A DNA stretch of 64,000 bases. Origin: Aquibaculum sediminis (GTDB taxonomy: Bacteria; Pseudomonadota; Alphaproteobacteria; Kiloniellales; DSM-21159). A program made the translations under genes and the position numbers. The notes beneath the pieces are model-generated. The model was given only the letters and a program-made list of their open reading frames with translations, was not told the origin of the DNA and ran no database searches. The DNA is taken from NCBI RefSeq assembly GCF_040712085.1, contig NZ_JBFCVK010000007.1, positions 1 through 64,000 of the forward strand, in the 5' to 3' direction. Each line of letters starts with the position of its first letter. Positions within the stretch are counted from its first letter, which is position 1. Shown one piece after another: positions 25,686-34,076 of the stretch.

Positions 25686-26759
25686 CTATGCACGCGTGCG
25701 TGATTCAAAGACGAAGGCTTGATGCGGATCGAGATCGATGGAGAAAGTCTGCCCTTCTGGCGGCAGAAAGCGTCCCGGCACGCGCACGTGCAGATGAAGG
25801 TCGATCTCGTGGCGAGGATCGGCGACGGAAAGGTGTACCAGACTGGTGCGGCCCAGCAGCTTTGCGGTCACCACTGTGCCCGGCACCTGCCCTGATCCGG
25901 CATGCTCGCCCGGCGGCAGGAGCTTGATCGCCTCCGGGCGAATCAGCACGTCAACCGCTGCACCTTCTCCAAGGCCCTGAGCATCGAGCATGCCCAGAGG
26001 CGTCTCCACCTGGCCGTCGCGGACGCTGGACTCCAACCGGTTGATCTCGCCGAAGAAAGCGGCCACGAAGGCGCTAACCGGTTGATAGTAGAGTTCCTCC
26101 GGGCGCCCGATCTGCTGAATGCGACCCTGGTGCATCAACGCAATCCGGTCAGCCATGAACATGGCCTCTTCCGGGTCGTGGGTGACCATGAGGGTGGCGG
26201 CGCCGGACCGCTTGAGCACATGCAGGGTCTCGTCCCGCACCTCCTGGCGCAACTGCACGTCCAGCCCGGAAAAAGGTTCATCGAGGAGCATCAGACTGGG
26301 CTGGGGCGCCAGCGCACGTGCCAAGGCCACCCGCTGCTGCTGTCCGCCCGAAAGCGTGTGGGGATAGGCCTCGCCGTAATCCTCCATGGCCACCTGCTTC
26401 AAGGCGGCACGCGCCCGGGCTGCGCGCTCGTTGCGGCTCGCCTTGCGCACGCCGAAGGCGACGTTTTCCTGCACACTGAGATGGGGAAAGAGCGCGAAAT
26501 CCTGAAACACCAGCCCAACGGAGCGTTCTTCCGGGGGAACGTCGCGCTGGCCATCGGCCATCACCTCGTCGCCGATCAGGACGCGCCCCCGCTGCAGCAC
26601 TTCCAGGCCTGCCGCCAGTCGCAATAGCGTCGTCTTTCCACAACCGGACGGACCGAGCAGACACACCAGTTCCCCGGCGTCGACCGAAAGGCTTACATCA
26701 TCCACAGCACGCAGGTTGCCGTAGGCATGACTGACGTGCTCGAACACGAGATTGGACAT
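25686..26759 (-). CDS. ABC transporter ATPase, FbpC/PotA class, without partners
   Basis: A 357-residue importer-type ATPase. Walker A GPSGCGKTT, Q-loop VFQDFALFPHLSV, signature LSGGQQQRVALARAL, Walker B LMLLDEPFSGLD and H-loop MVTHDPEEAMFMADR are intact. The C-terminal region from about 245 is a TOBE-type regulatory domain. Closest in layout to iron(III) (FbpC) or spermidine/putrescine (PotA) ATPases. No permease or binding-protein gene is next to it, so it may serve a transporter encoded elsewhere. Confidence 0.85.
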   Translation of the reverse strand: MSNLVFEHVSHAYGNLRAVDDVSLSVDAGELVCLLGPSGCGKTTLLRLAAGLEVLQRGRVLIGDEVMADGQRDVPPEERSVGLVFQDFALFPHLSVQENVAFGVRKASRNERAARARAALKQVAMEDYGEAYPHTLSGGQQQRVALARALAPQPSLMLLDEPFSGLDVQLRQEVRDETLHVLKRSGAATLMVTHDPEEAMFMADRIALMHQGRIQQIGRPEELYYQPVSAFVAAFFGEINRLESSVRDGQVETPLGMLDAQGLGEGAAVDVLIRPEAIKLLPPGEHAGSGQVPGTVVTAKLLGRTSLVHLSVADPRHEIDLHLHVRVPGRFLPPEGQTFSIDLDPHQAFVFESRTRA

Positions 26760-26926
26760 GGATCGCTGCTTCTATGGCTTGGGCAGCGGGACACTATTGC
26801 CTGTGCTGGGGGAAAACAACGCTGCGCACAATCGTGGATGACCTGGCGACCCGTTCCAGACTTGCCATACCGTCCGACCGTGTGCCTGATGGGTGAAAGC
26901 GATGCACAGTGCGGGATCGATACAGC

Positions 26927-27172
26927 ATGCTACACGACCAGAAACTGCCCATGGATCGCATCTACGTTCCGACGAAGCTGCGCACGCTACTGGATCCCGA
27001 GAAGGTCGAGGAGATCGCGGCGAGCATCCTGGAAGAAGGGCAGAAAACACCGATTCTAGTGCGGCGCGACGGCCAGCGCTTCGTCCTTGTCGAAGGCGTG
27101 CACAGGCTGGAAGCCTGCCGGGCTCTCGGGGAGAGCACAATCACCGGACTGCTGGTGAACGCGCGGCGCTGA
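26927..27172 (+). CDS. Stand-alone ParB N-terminal-domain (ParB/sulfiredoxin-like) protein
   Basis: An 81-residue protein composed only of the ParB-like nuclease fold: DPEKVEEIAASILEEGQKTP, then the conserved FVLVEGVHRLEACRALG, the box that in ParB binds CTP and in sulfiredoxin ATP. There is no helix-turn-helix or dimer domain, so it is not a chromosome-partition ParB. The start is uncertain (ATG 26927, GTG 26909 or ATG 26951). It converges on minE (46 bp apart). Confidence 0.72.
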   Translation: MLHDQKLPMDRIYVPTKLRTLLDPEKVEEIAASILEEGQKTPILVRRDGQRFVLVEGVHRLEACRALGESTITGLLVNARR

Positions 27173-27218
27173 GCTGCGGCACACTGCAGTGCTCTCAGCA
27201 GTGCGCTCGGGCGTGCCC

Positions 27219-27491
27219 TCAGGCGCGACGGCCTTCCAACGGCGGTCGTGGCGGCAGGTCGATGTTGACCTCCAGGCGGGCGGAGCCTCCCTCCTGCGCC
27301 ATACGCACCGACACGTGATCCTCCGGGATCGGCACGTACTTGGAGATGGCGGCCAGGATGTCCTTCTGCAGCCGCGGCAGGTAATCGGGCGCGTCACGCC
27401 CCGCCCGCTCATGCGACAACACAAAGCTCAGGCGTTCCTTTGCCGCGGAGGCCGCATTGTCCCGGCGCTTAAAGAGTCCGAAAAGGCTCAT
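27219..27491 (-). CDS. minE: Cell-division topological factor MinE
   Basis: A 90-residue protein that stimulates MinD ATPase and drives pole-to-pole Min oscillation. The N-terminal amphipathic segment LFGLFKRR, the MinD-contacting KERLSFVLSHER and the dimer domain LQKDILAAISKYV are present. It overlaps minD by 4 bp and is last in minC-minD-minE. Confidence 0.95.
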   Translation of the reverse strand: MSLFGLFKRRDNAASAAKERLSFVLSHERAGRDAPDYLPRLQKDILAAISKYVPIPEDHVSVRMAQEGGSARLEVNIDLPPRPPLEGRRA

Positions 27492-28303
27492 GCCGGCCTC
27501 CCCATCAAGCGTGCAAAGAAGCTTCGCCGAGCAGCCCTCACGAAACGCTGCTCGATTATATCTCCTAGGAAGCGTCCCACCGCATCCTCGTAGGCCTGGG
27601 CCGGCGTGGTGCCCTGATCCAGGATGACCGGCTGGCCGATGTTGGAGGCCCGCAGCACGGCCTGGCTCTCGGGAATCACGCCCAGCAGCTTGATTGCCAG
27701 AATTTCCTGGACATCCTCGACTGAGAGCATCTCCCCCTGCTCGACGCGGGCCGGATCATAGCGTGTGACCAGAAGGTGTTCCTTGACCGGATCCTCGCCC
27801 TTCTCGGCCCTGTGGGACTTGCTGGAAAGGATGCCGAGAATGCGATCGCTGTCCCGCACCGAGGAGACCTCGGGATTGGTGACGATGATCGCTTCGTCGG
27901 CATAGTAGAGCGCGGCCAGCGCGCCCTTCTCGATGCCTGCCGGGCTGTCGCAGACAATATAGTCGAAGTCCTTGCGCAGTTCGTCGAGCAGCTTGCCGAC
28001 GGCATCGAGTTCAAGGGCTTCCTTGTCCTTGGTCTGCGATGCGGCCAGGATCGAGAGGTTTTCCATCCGCTTGTCGCGAATCAGCGCCTGGCGCAGCGTC
28101 GCCTCGCCGTTGATCACGTTGACGATGTCGTAGACCACCCGGCGCTCACATCCCATAACGATGTCGAGATTGCGCAGGCCGACATCGAAATCGACGACGG
28201 CGGTTCGATGGCCCCGCGCGGCGAGGCCGACAGCAAAGGCCGCACTCGACGTCGTCTTGCCGACGCCGCCCTTGCCTGAGGTCATCACGATGATTTTGGC
28301 CAC
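27488..28303 (-). CDS. minD: Septum-site-determining ATPase MinD
   Basis: A 271-residue membrane-associated ATPase that recruits MinC. The deviant Walker A SGKGGVGKTTSSAAF is at the N-terminus, with DFDVGLRNLD and CDSPAGIEKGA following. The C-terminal basic amphipathic helix (VRAARRSFFARLMG) is the membrane-targeting sequence. 26 bp after minC. Confidence 0.97.
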   Translation of the reverse strand: MAKIIVMTSGKGGVGKTTSSAAFAVGLAARGHRTAVVDFDVGLRNLDIVMGCERRVVYDIVNVINGEATLRQALIRDKRMENLSILAASQTKDKEALELDAVGKLLDELRKDFDYIVCDSPAGIEKGALAALYYADEAIIVTNPEVSSVRDSDRILGILSSKSHRAEKGEDPVKEHLLVTRYDPARVEQGEMLSVEDVQEILAIKLLGVIPESQAVLRASNIGQPVILDQGTTPAQAYEDAVGRFLGDIIEQRFVRAARRSFFARLMGRPA

Positions 28304-28329
28304 GTTTCTGTCCTTCCGACCTTTCGCTC

Positions 28330-29088
28330 TCAGTCGATGGTCTCTATCCGCAGGTTGTCCCCCTGCAAGCGAACCTGTACGGGGCGCCCCTGCACCGCAT
28401 CCGCAATCTCTTCACTTACCCGGTGATGGCCGGCAATGGAAAGCAACTCCGCCGCCAGCCGCCGACAAAAAATGCGCGCGGAGGTATCGCCCGACACACC
28501 GGCCAGGGCGCGGCCACGCAAGGGCGCATAAACATGAATGCTGCCATCAGCCAGCAATTCCGCCCCCGCACTCACCGGCGCAGTGACCACCAGATCGGTG
28601 CCCTCCGCATAGATCTGCATACCGGAACGCACCGGCCGATCGATCAACAGGGGCTTTCGTGGCTCAGGAGGCGCCTCCTGCCGGACGCGCTCACTGGCGG
28701 GATCGATCGCTCTCGTTGATTTGTTGCTGGCGCGCCAGGAGGGGAAGATTGCCAACCCCACCCCGATTGCAGCCTCATGCTGGCGCTCGTCCCCGCCCTG
28801 CACGCCGACAAGGGCCAGGCGCAGTTCTCGGAGTCGGCGCTTCAGTTCCTCGAAATCCTCAGCCGACCCCCCTGCCGTTCCGTCGAGGTCAAGCAGCATG
28901 GGCGCGCCCTCGAAGAAGCTCGGTGCCTGGGAGATCTTGGCCTGCAGCCGGCCAAAGAAATCCGGCTGCGCCAACTCCGCCAGACGCAACACCATCATGG
29001 TGTAGCTTGCCCCGCGCAGCGGCATAGGCGTCAGGCGCGACGGCTTTTCCTCGCTGGCGTCTGTGCTTTTCTGCGGGTCAACCGCCAC
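28330..29088 (-). CDS. minC: Septum-site-determining protein MinC
   Basis: An inhibitor of FtsZ assembly. The 252 residues comprise an N-terminal FtsZ-binding domain (about 30-120: MVLRLAELAQPDFFGRLQAK) and the C-terminal beta-helix that binds MinD (RPVRSGMQIYAEGTDLVV, IHVYAPLRGRALAG, SARIFCRRLAAELLSIAG). A GTG at 29088 with GGAG nine nt upstream is chosen; the frame is open for 93 more codons upstream, but that part does not resemble MinC. Confidence 0.9.
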   Translation of the reverse strand: MAVDPQKSTDASEEKPSRLTPMPLRGASYTMMVLRLAELAQPDFFGRLQAKISQAPSFFEGAPMLLDLDGTAGGSAEDFEELKRRLRELRLALVGVQGGDERQHEAAIGVGLAIFPSWRASNKSTRAIDPASERVRQEAPPEPRKPLLIDRPVRSGMQIYAEGTDLVVTAPVSAGAELLADGSIHVYAPLRGRALAGVSGDTSARIFCRRLAAELLSIAGHHRVSEEIADAVQGRPVQVRLQGDNLRIETID

Positions 29089-29366
29089 CCACTGATACTC
29101 CAAATTGCTCCGATGTTCGTGCGGCGTGGCCGGCGAAGAGAGCCGGTCCAGGCGACCGCTGGCACCATGACTAGGACAGCCACAGGAGTCGGGGAAAGTG
29201 GCGTTTGTGAGACCTGGCAGAAAGATTGCCGCAAGCGGCAGCCGCGCTGCTTCCATTGCCATAGCATTACGAGTTAAGGTCGCGCCCGGCGCCGGCTGCT
29301 CGCGAAGCACAACGCTGGCGCCCACAAGTTTCACTGCAATCAAGAAAAGTTTAACGGGTGGTTTCA

Positions 29367-30473
29367 ATGAGAGTTACGCGTCGCGATACCCTTCGCCATG
29401 CTTCTGCTTGGACCCTTGGCGCCGCCGGACTGGCTGCCGGAACTACGGTGATGCCCGGAACAGCTCGTGCATCACGCACCTTGACCATGGTGACAGCCTG
29501 GCCACCCGGCTTTCCCGGGCTGGGCACAACGGCCGAGCGATTCGCAAATCGCGTGAGTACGATGTCGAATGGCGAACTGCATATCCGCCTGCTGGCTGCC
29601 GGCGAACTCGTACCGGCCTTCGAGATCTTCGATGCCGTGGAAGCCGGCACGGCCGATCTCTACCACGGCGCCGCCTACTACTGGCAGGGACAGCATCCTG
29701 CCTATTCCTTCTTCACCTCGGTTCCCTTCGGCCCCACCCCGATTGAGTTCCAGGCTTGGCTGAACTTCGGTGGTGGCCAGGAGCTGCTCGACGAACTGGG
29801 CGAACAGTTCGGACTGAAGCACCTCGTCGCCGGTGACACTGGCGTGCAGATGAGCGGCTGGTATCGCCATCCGCTGGAAACGGTGGACGACCTGAAGGGC
29901 CTCAAGATCCGCTTCCCCGGTTTCGCCGGTCAGGTCCTGACCCGGCTGGGCGCGGTGGTCGTGAACCTGCCTGCAACCGAAGTGGTCACCTCACTGGCAA
30001 GCGGCTCGCTGGATGGCACCGACTGGGTCTCCCCCTGGCCCGACCGCGCCATGGGGCTCTTCCGGGTAGCTCCCTACTATTACTACCCCGGCTACCAGGA
30101 ACCCAGCGGGCTGCTCGATCTTGGCATCTCACTTGCGGTGTGGAACGACCTCACGGAGGCGCAGCAAGCGATCCTGCGCAACGCGGCCCAGGCCGAAACC
30201 CTGGAAACCTTGGCCGAGTATCAGATCCGCAACGCGCAGACCTTGAAGACGCTGGTCGAAGAGGACGGCGTCGAAGTGCGTGCCTGGCCGGAGGATATGC
30301 TGGACCGTTTTCTGGAGGTGTCCCGCGAGGTGATCGCGGAGACCGCCGACAAGGATCCCTTGACCGGCCGCATTCGGGAATCACTGGCCGCTTTCCTGGA
30401 GAGCTCCGCACCCTGGAGCCAGATCTCCACCGAAGCGTTTCTGGTCGCCCGGCAGCGCCGGCTGGCGTTGTAG
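29367..30473 (+). CDS. TRAP-type (DctP-family) substrate-binding protein
   Basis: A 368-residue periplasmic protein. A twin-arginine signal (RVTRRDTLRHASAW) is followed by an Ala-rich stretch ending near TARAS. The mature protein has DctP landmarks: TAERFANRVSTMSNGELHI, DLYHGAAYYW, and LKGLKIRFPGFAGQVLTRLGA with the Arg that binds the substrate carboxylate in this family. The ATG at 29367 has a GGGTGG ribosome site. TRAP membrane genes dctQ and dctM are absent; the next gene, 21 bp away, is an NCS2 permease. Confidence 0.87.
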   Translation: MRVTRRDTLRHASAWTLGAAGLAAGTTVMPGTARASRTLTMVTAWPPGFPGLGTTAERFANRVSTMSNGELHIRLLAAGELVPAFEIFDAVEAGTADLYHGAAYYWQGQHPAYSFFTSVPFGPTPIEFQAWLNFGGGQELLDELGEQFGLKHLVAGDTGVQMSGWYRHPLETVDDLKGLKIRFPGFAGQVLTRLGAVVVNLPATEVVTSLASGSLDGTDWVSPWPDRAMGLFRVAPYYYYPGYQEPSGLLDLGISLAVWNDLTEAQQAILRNAAQAETLETLAEYQIRNAQTLKTLVEEDGVEVRAWPEDMLDRFLEVSREVIAETADKDPLTGRIRESLAAFLESSAPWSQISTEAFLVARQRRLAL

Positions 30474-30494
30474 GCCGCCCTTGGCGCAGCGCCG

Positions 30495-32213
30495 GTGAAA
30501 ACCACGTCCACGAGCAATCCCGTGCAGGAAGGGGCAGTGCCTCTTCCTGCCTTGCTGCTGAATGGTCTTCAGCACATCGCCATCATTGCGCCGATCGGAC
30601 TCGTGTTTCCGCTCCTGGTGCTTCGGGCAGCTGGCGCGGATACGCAGTTGCAGGAAGCTGTCATCAGCGCTTCGCTGGTGGCGCTTGGGCTCGGAAGCAT
30701 CCTGCTGTGCGCCCGGCACCGGGCCTTCGGGAGCGGTTACCTGGCTCCTGCAGTCTTCACTGCCGCCTATCTTCCCGCCTCGTTGATCGCCGCGCAGCAG
30801 GGTGGTCTGCCGCTCGTATTCGGCATGACGATTTTCGCCGGCTTCTGTGAGGTTCTCTTCTCCTTCTTCCTCAGACGGCTGCGCCCCTATCTGCCGGTGG
30901 AGATTGCCGGCCTGGCCGTGGTCATGATCGGCTTCATCCTGGGGCTGATCGGGTTCCGGCTGCTTTTTGGGCTCGATACCCTCGGCGTCTATCGAGGTTC
31001 CGGGCCGGATGGTCTGTCATTGGGGCTGGGATTCCTCGCCCTGGCCATCATCATCGGGCTGAACGTTTGGGCCAGAGGCGCCTTCAAGGTCTTCTCCGTG
31101 CTGATCGGCGTCGCGCTCATCTATCCTCTCGCATGGATGCTCGACCGCACCGACCTGAACAACGAACTGCTGGAAGGGCACAACACGCTTTTCGCGCTGC
31201 CCAACTTTCCCCTGCTGGTTCCGACCTTCGATATTGCTTTGGCCGTGCCCTTCATGGTGGGGGCCCTGGCCTGCGCGCTGCGTGCCATCGGCGACATCAC
31301 GACCTGCCAGCGGATCACCGATCCCAAGTGGGTGCGCCCTGACATGAGAAGCCTGGAGAAGGGGGTGCGTGCCGACGGCATAGCAACGCTGCTCGCAGGT
31401 GCAGTCGGCACAGTGGGCCTCAACACCTTCTCCGGTTCCGTCGGCCTGGCGCAGGCCACGGGCATGATGCAGCGCCGGATCGGCTATGCCATCGGCGGGC
31501 TTTTCATCCTGCTTTCGCTTTTTCCGCATGTGGTGGTTCTGACCATCGGCATGCCGGATTCACTTACCGGCGCCATTCTCATCTTTTCGTCCGCCTTCAT
31601 CCTGGCAAACGGGTTGAGCATCATCGTATCGCGCATGCTCGACGAGCGACGGATCATTGCCGTTGGCGTCGCGCTGATCCTTGGCGTCAGCCACGATATC
31701 TTTCCGCAGTTCTACGAGACCCTGCCCCACTGGCTTATGACGATCACTGGCTCGTCGCTGGTGGTCGCGGTGGTCACTGCACTGCTTCTCAACGGGCTGT
31801 TCCGCATCGGCATCAGCCGCAAGGCAGGGGCACAGTTCCCGATCAATGCCGACCTCATCAACGAGATGGTTGCATTCTGCCGTCTGCATGGCGCCCAGTG
31901 GGGCGCACGGCGCGACGTTATCGATCGCGTGATCAATGCCATGACCGAGGCCGGGGAAATGGCGGTTTCTCAAGGCCATGCCCATGGCTCGGTGGACATC
32001 GAACTGCACTACGATGAGTACCGCATCCTTGCACGAATGGTCTTCAAGCCCGACGACGCCAAGGATGGAGGCGGGGCCGGGGCAGATGAAATCGACGATT
32101 TCGCGCCGGAGGCCTCGGACCTGGAACTTCGCCTCATGCGCCACTTCGCCGACAAGGTCAGCATCGAGGAGCAAAGGGAACGACGGGTGCTACGGCTGGT
32201 CTTTCAGACCTGA
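30495..32213 (+). CDS. NCS2 (uracil-xanthine type) permease with an extra C-terminal cytosolic domain
   Basis: A 572-residue protein. Residues about 20-440 form the NCS2/xanthine-uracil permease, with some 12-14 membrane segments, and the helix-10 like box GLNTFSGSVGLAQATGM in place of the usual substrate loop. After the last helix a hydrophilic domain of about 125 residues follows (from PINADLINEMVAF), with VIDRVINAMTEAGEM and a closing RRVLRLVFQT; the first part recalls the N-box helix of GHKL ATPase-like domains but no G-boxes are visible. The start is a GTG with a weak ribosome site. Substrate unknown; the adjacent binding protein suggests a carboxylate. Confidence 0.85.
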   Translation: MKTTSTSNPVQEGAVPLPALLLNGLQHIAIIAPIGLVFPLLVLRAAGADTQLQEAVISASLVALGLGSILLCARHRAFGSGYLAPAVFTAAYLPASLIAAQQGGLPLVFGMTIFAGFCEVLFSFFLRRLRPYLPVEIAGLAVVMIGFILGLIGFRLLFGLDTLGVYRGSGPDGLSLGLGFLALAIIIGLNVWARGAFKVFSVLIGVALIYPLAWMLDRTDLNNELLEGHNTLFALPNFPLLVPTFDIALAVPFMVGALACALRAIGDITTCQRITDPKWVRPDMRSLEKGVRADGIATLLAGAVGTVGLNTFSGSVGLAQATGMMQRRIGYAIGGLFILLSLFPHVVVLTIGMPDSLTGAILIFSSAFILANGLSIIVSRMLDERRIIAVGVALILGVSHDIFPQFYETLPHWLMTITGSSLVVAVVTALLLNGLFRIGISRKAGAQFPINADLINEMVAFCRLHGAQWGARRDVIDRVINAMTEAGEMAVSQGHAHGSVDIELHYDEYRILARMVFKPDDAKDGGGAGADEIDDFAPEASDLELRLMRHFADKVSIEEQRERRVLRLVFQT

Positions 32214-32218
32214 CGCCA

Positions 32219-32280
32219 TAGACCGAATCGCGTCCAATCTGAGCCACAAGGCATCAGATTAGACGCGTCAATCCGGTCTA
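32219..32280. repeat. REP-like palindromic element, copy 1
   Basis: A 62-bp near-palindrome: TAGACCG (32219-32225) pairs with 32274-32280, CGCGTC with GACGCG, and AATCTGAGCC with GGCATCAGATT around an ACAA loop. It directly follows the NCS2 permease stop and may also terminate transcription of the convergent genes. It shares the core CCGAATCGCGTCCAATCTGA with copy 2, which differs at paired positions. Confidence 0.8.
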
Positions 32281-32295
32281 CACTGAAGAATTAAT

Positions 32296-32340
32296 CCGGA
32301 TCGCGTTCAATCTGAACCGCAAGGTTTCAGATTAAGCGCG
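32296..32340. repeat. REP-like palindromic element, copy 2
   Basis: It starts CCGGATCGCGTTCAATCTGA and folds into AATCTGAACC/GGTTTCAGATT around a GCAA loop plus an outer CGCG stem. It lies 15 bp after copy 1 in the same orientation and overlaps the last codons of thiE. Compared with copy 1, the pair GCC/GGC has become ACC/GGT, a compensatory change that keeps the stem. Confidence 0.8.
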
Positions 32341-32982
32341 GCCTGCTCTGGCCTCCGCCACGGCATCGCGCAATCGTCGGGCCGCTTGCGCCGGATCTTC
32401 CGCTCCGCCGATGGCCGAGACCACGGCCACTCCGTTGGCGCCGGCTTCGACCACCGCTGCGGCGCTGTCTGCCGAGATTCCGCCGATGCCCACCAGTGGC
32501 TTGTCGGTCAGACGTCGCATCGATGCCACGCCTTCCAGACCGATCGCGGCCCCGGCATCGTCCTTGCTGGAAGTCGCAAACACCGGCCCGACGCCGATAT
32601 AGTCGACCGCGTCGAGCGGCACCCTGGCCAATTCCTCGGCATTGCCGGCGGAGACGCCCAGGATCCGATCCTCCCCCAGGCGCGCCCGCGCTGCGGCGGC
32701 CTCGTCATCGTCCTGTCCCAGGTGCAGGCCATCCGCACCGAGCGCCAAGGCGACATCCAGACGATCGTTGACGATCAGAGGCACCCGCGCGGCCCGGCAC
32801 AGCGGCATCAAGGCCTCTCCCAGTGCCAGCATATCGTGGTCGCTGGCCTCCTTGTCCCTGAGCTGGACCAGGGTGGCGCCCCCGGCCAGCGCACGCGCCA
32901 CCACGTCACTCATGCGCCGGCCGGCACAATCGCCGGGGCCAATAACGAGATAAACCGAAAGATCGAAGGTCGGGCGAGTCAT
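32332..32982 (-). CDS. thiE: Thiamine phosphate synthase
   Basis: It joins hydroxymethylpyrimidine diphosphate and thiazole phosphate to thiamine phosphate. The 216 residues have the TIM-barrel signatures VQLRDKEASD, LIVNDRLDVALALGADGLHLGQDD and DYIGVGPVFATSSKDDAG, plus GIGGISADSAAAV. It overlaps thiM by 4 bp. Its final codons lie within a palindromic repeat (copy 2). Confidence 0.94.
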   Translation of the reverse strand: MTRPTFDLSVYLVIGPGDCAGRRMSDVVARALAGGATLVQLRDKEASDHDMLALGEALMPLCRAARVPLIVNDRLDVALALGADGLHLGQDDDEAAAARARLGEDRILGVSAGNAEELARVPLDAVDYIGVGPVFATSSKDDAGAAIGLEGVASMRRLTDKPLVGIGGISADSAAAVVEAGANGVAVVSAIGGAEDPAQAARRLRDAVAEARAGRA

Positions 32983-33797
32983 GGCAGCCTGGCTTCCTGG
33001 TCCAATTGCTCGGTTTCAAGGCTGTAGAGGGCGTCCAGCAGGGCCACGCGAAAGGATCCCGGCCCGCGCGCCACCGCCGCCGCTCGCTCACCGGCCACGC
33101 CCATGATGACGAGCGCATCGCGCGCCGCACGCATCGGGTCCTTGCACACCGCAGCCGCAGCCCCGGTCAGTGCGGTGAGTGCGCAACCGGCCGCGGTGAC
33201 GCGGGTCAACAGCACATGTCCGTTCGCGATCCGCAGGACGGCCTCTCCATCCGTTACCAGATCCACCTCGCCCGTCACCGCGACCACCGCGCCGGTGTTC
33301 AGGGACAGGCGACGTGCCTGATCCAGAACGGCATCGGCGGCCAGGGTCGAGTCGACACCCTTTCCGCCAGAGTCCTGCGCGCTCGCGCCGGAGAGTGCCG
33401 CGATTTCCGAAGCGTTGCCGCGGATGATTGTCGGCCGCATCTTCGCCAGGCGCGAAGCATTCGCCAACCGGAACTTGGTGGCGCCGCAGCCCACCGGGTC
33501 GAGCACCCAGGGTGTGCCCGTCGCCACCGCCTGTGCCGCTGCGGCCACGGCGGCCTCGAGCCAGTCACTGGTGAAAGTGCCTGTGTTGATGGTCAAGGCG
33601 GACGCCAGGGTAACGAACTCTTCCACTTCCTCACCCGCATGGGCCATGGCCGGCGAGGCTCCCACCGACAGAAGCAGATTGGCTGCCAGGTCCATGGCCA
33701 CGAAGTTGGTGATGTTCTGCACCAGAGGACCCGTGTCCCGAATGGCCGCAAGCGTAGCGCCCGGTCCCTGGTCTGCTGCGAATGACTGTTTCGACAT
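32979..33797 (-). CDS. thiM: Hydroxyethylthiazole kinase
   Basis: It phosphorylates 4-methyl-5-(2-hydroxyethyl)thiazole in the thiamine salvage route. The 272 residues begin with the ThiM core VQNITNFVAMDLAANLLLSVGASPAM and include the ATP/anion-hole motif TAAGCALTALTGAA whose Cys is the conserved catalytic-site residue. First gene of thiM-thiE, under a TPP riboswitch. Confidence 0.95.
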   Translation of the reverse strand: MSKQSFAADQGPGATLAAIRDTGPLVQNITNFVAMDLAANLLLSVGASPAMAHAGEEVEEFVTLASALTINTGTFTSDWLEAAVAAAAQAVATGTPWVLDPVGCGATKFRLANASRLAKMRPTIIRGNASEIAALSGASAQDSGGKGVDSTLAADAVLDQARRLSLNTGAVVAVTGEVDLVTDGEAVLRIANGHVLLTRVTAAGCALTALTGAAAAVCKDPMRAARDALVIMGVAGERAAAVARGPGSFRVALLDALYSLETEQLDQEARLP

Positions 33798-33869
33798 GAG
33801 AAACTTTCCTCCCGTTGCTAATTACGGGAGACGTCGCGGCGCGAGGCACAAGCCCCTCGTCAGTCGGCG

Positions 33870-33948
33870 GCTCCCTGCGCTGGCATGACCCAGATCAGGT
33901 TCCATGGGTGTCATCTCAGCCCCGCCCTATCCCCGGCGGGACACCCCA
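33870..33948 (-). promoter_or_regulatory. TPP riboswitch (THI box)
   Basis: On the minus strand the THI-box core is nearly perfect: CTGAGATGACACCC, then GAACCTGATCTGGGTCATGCC and AGCGCAGGGA, between the paired GGGGTGTCCCGCC region and the closing arm. It lies 73 nt upstream of the thiM ATG and should repress thiM-thiE when thiamine pyrophosphate is abundant. Confidence 0.96.
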
Positions 33949-34076
33949 GGCCAGTCGGCACTGTGGCTTTCACCGCGCTCCATGTCAAAGAACCCGAAGC
34001 AGTTCGGTCTCAGAAGACATTGCCTCGCAGGGCCAGCCCGCCTATTCACGAAAACCTTCCAGCCGGAGTGACTGCC

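Noticed and set aside
32219..32340. Attachment site or integron-type recombination site
   Set aside because: Although the palindromes are attC-like in shape, no integrase gene is near and copy 3 lies 12 kb away between housekeeping genes; a REP-like family explains the data better.
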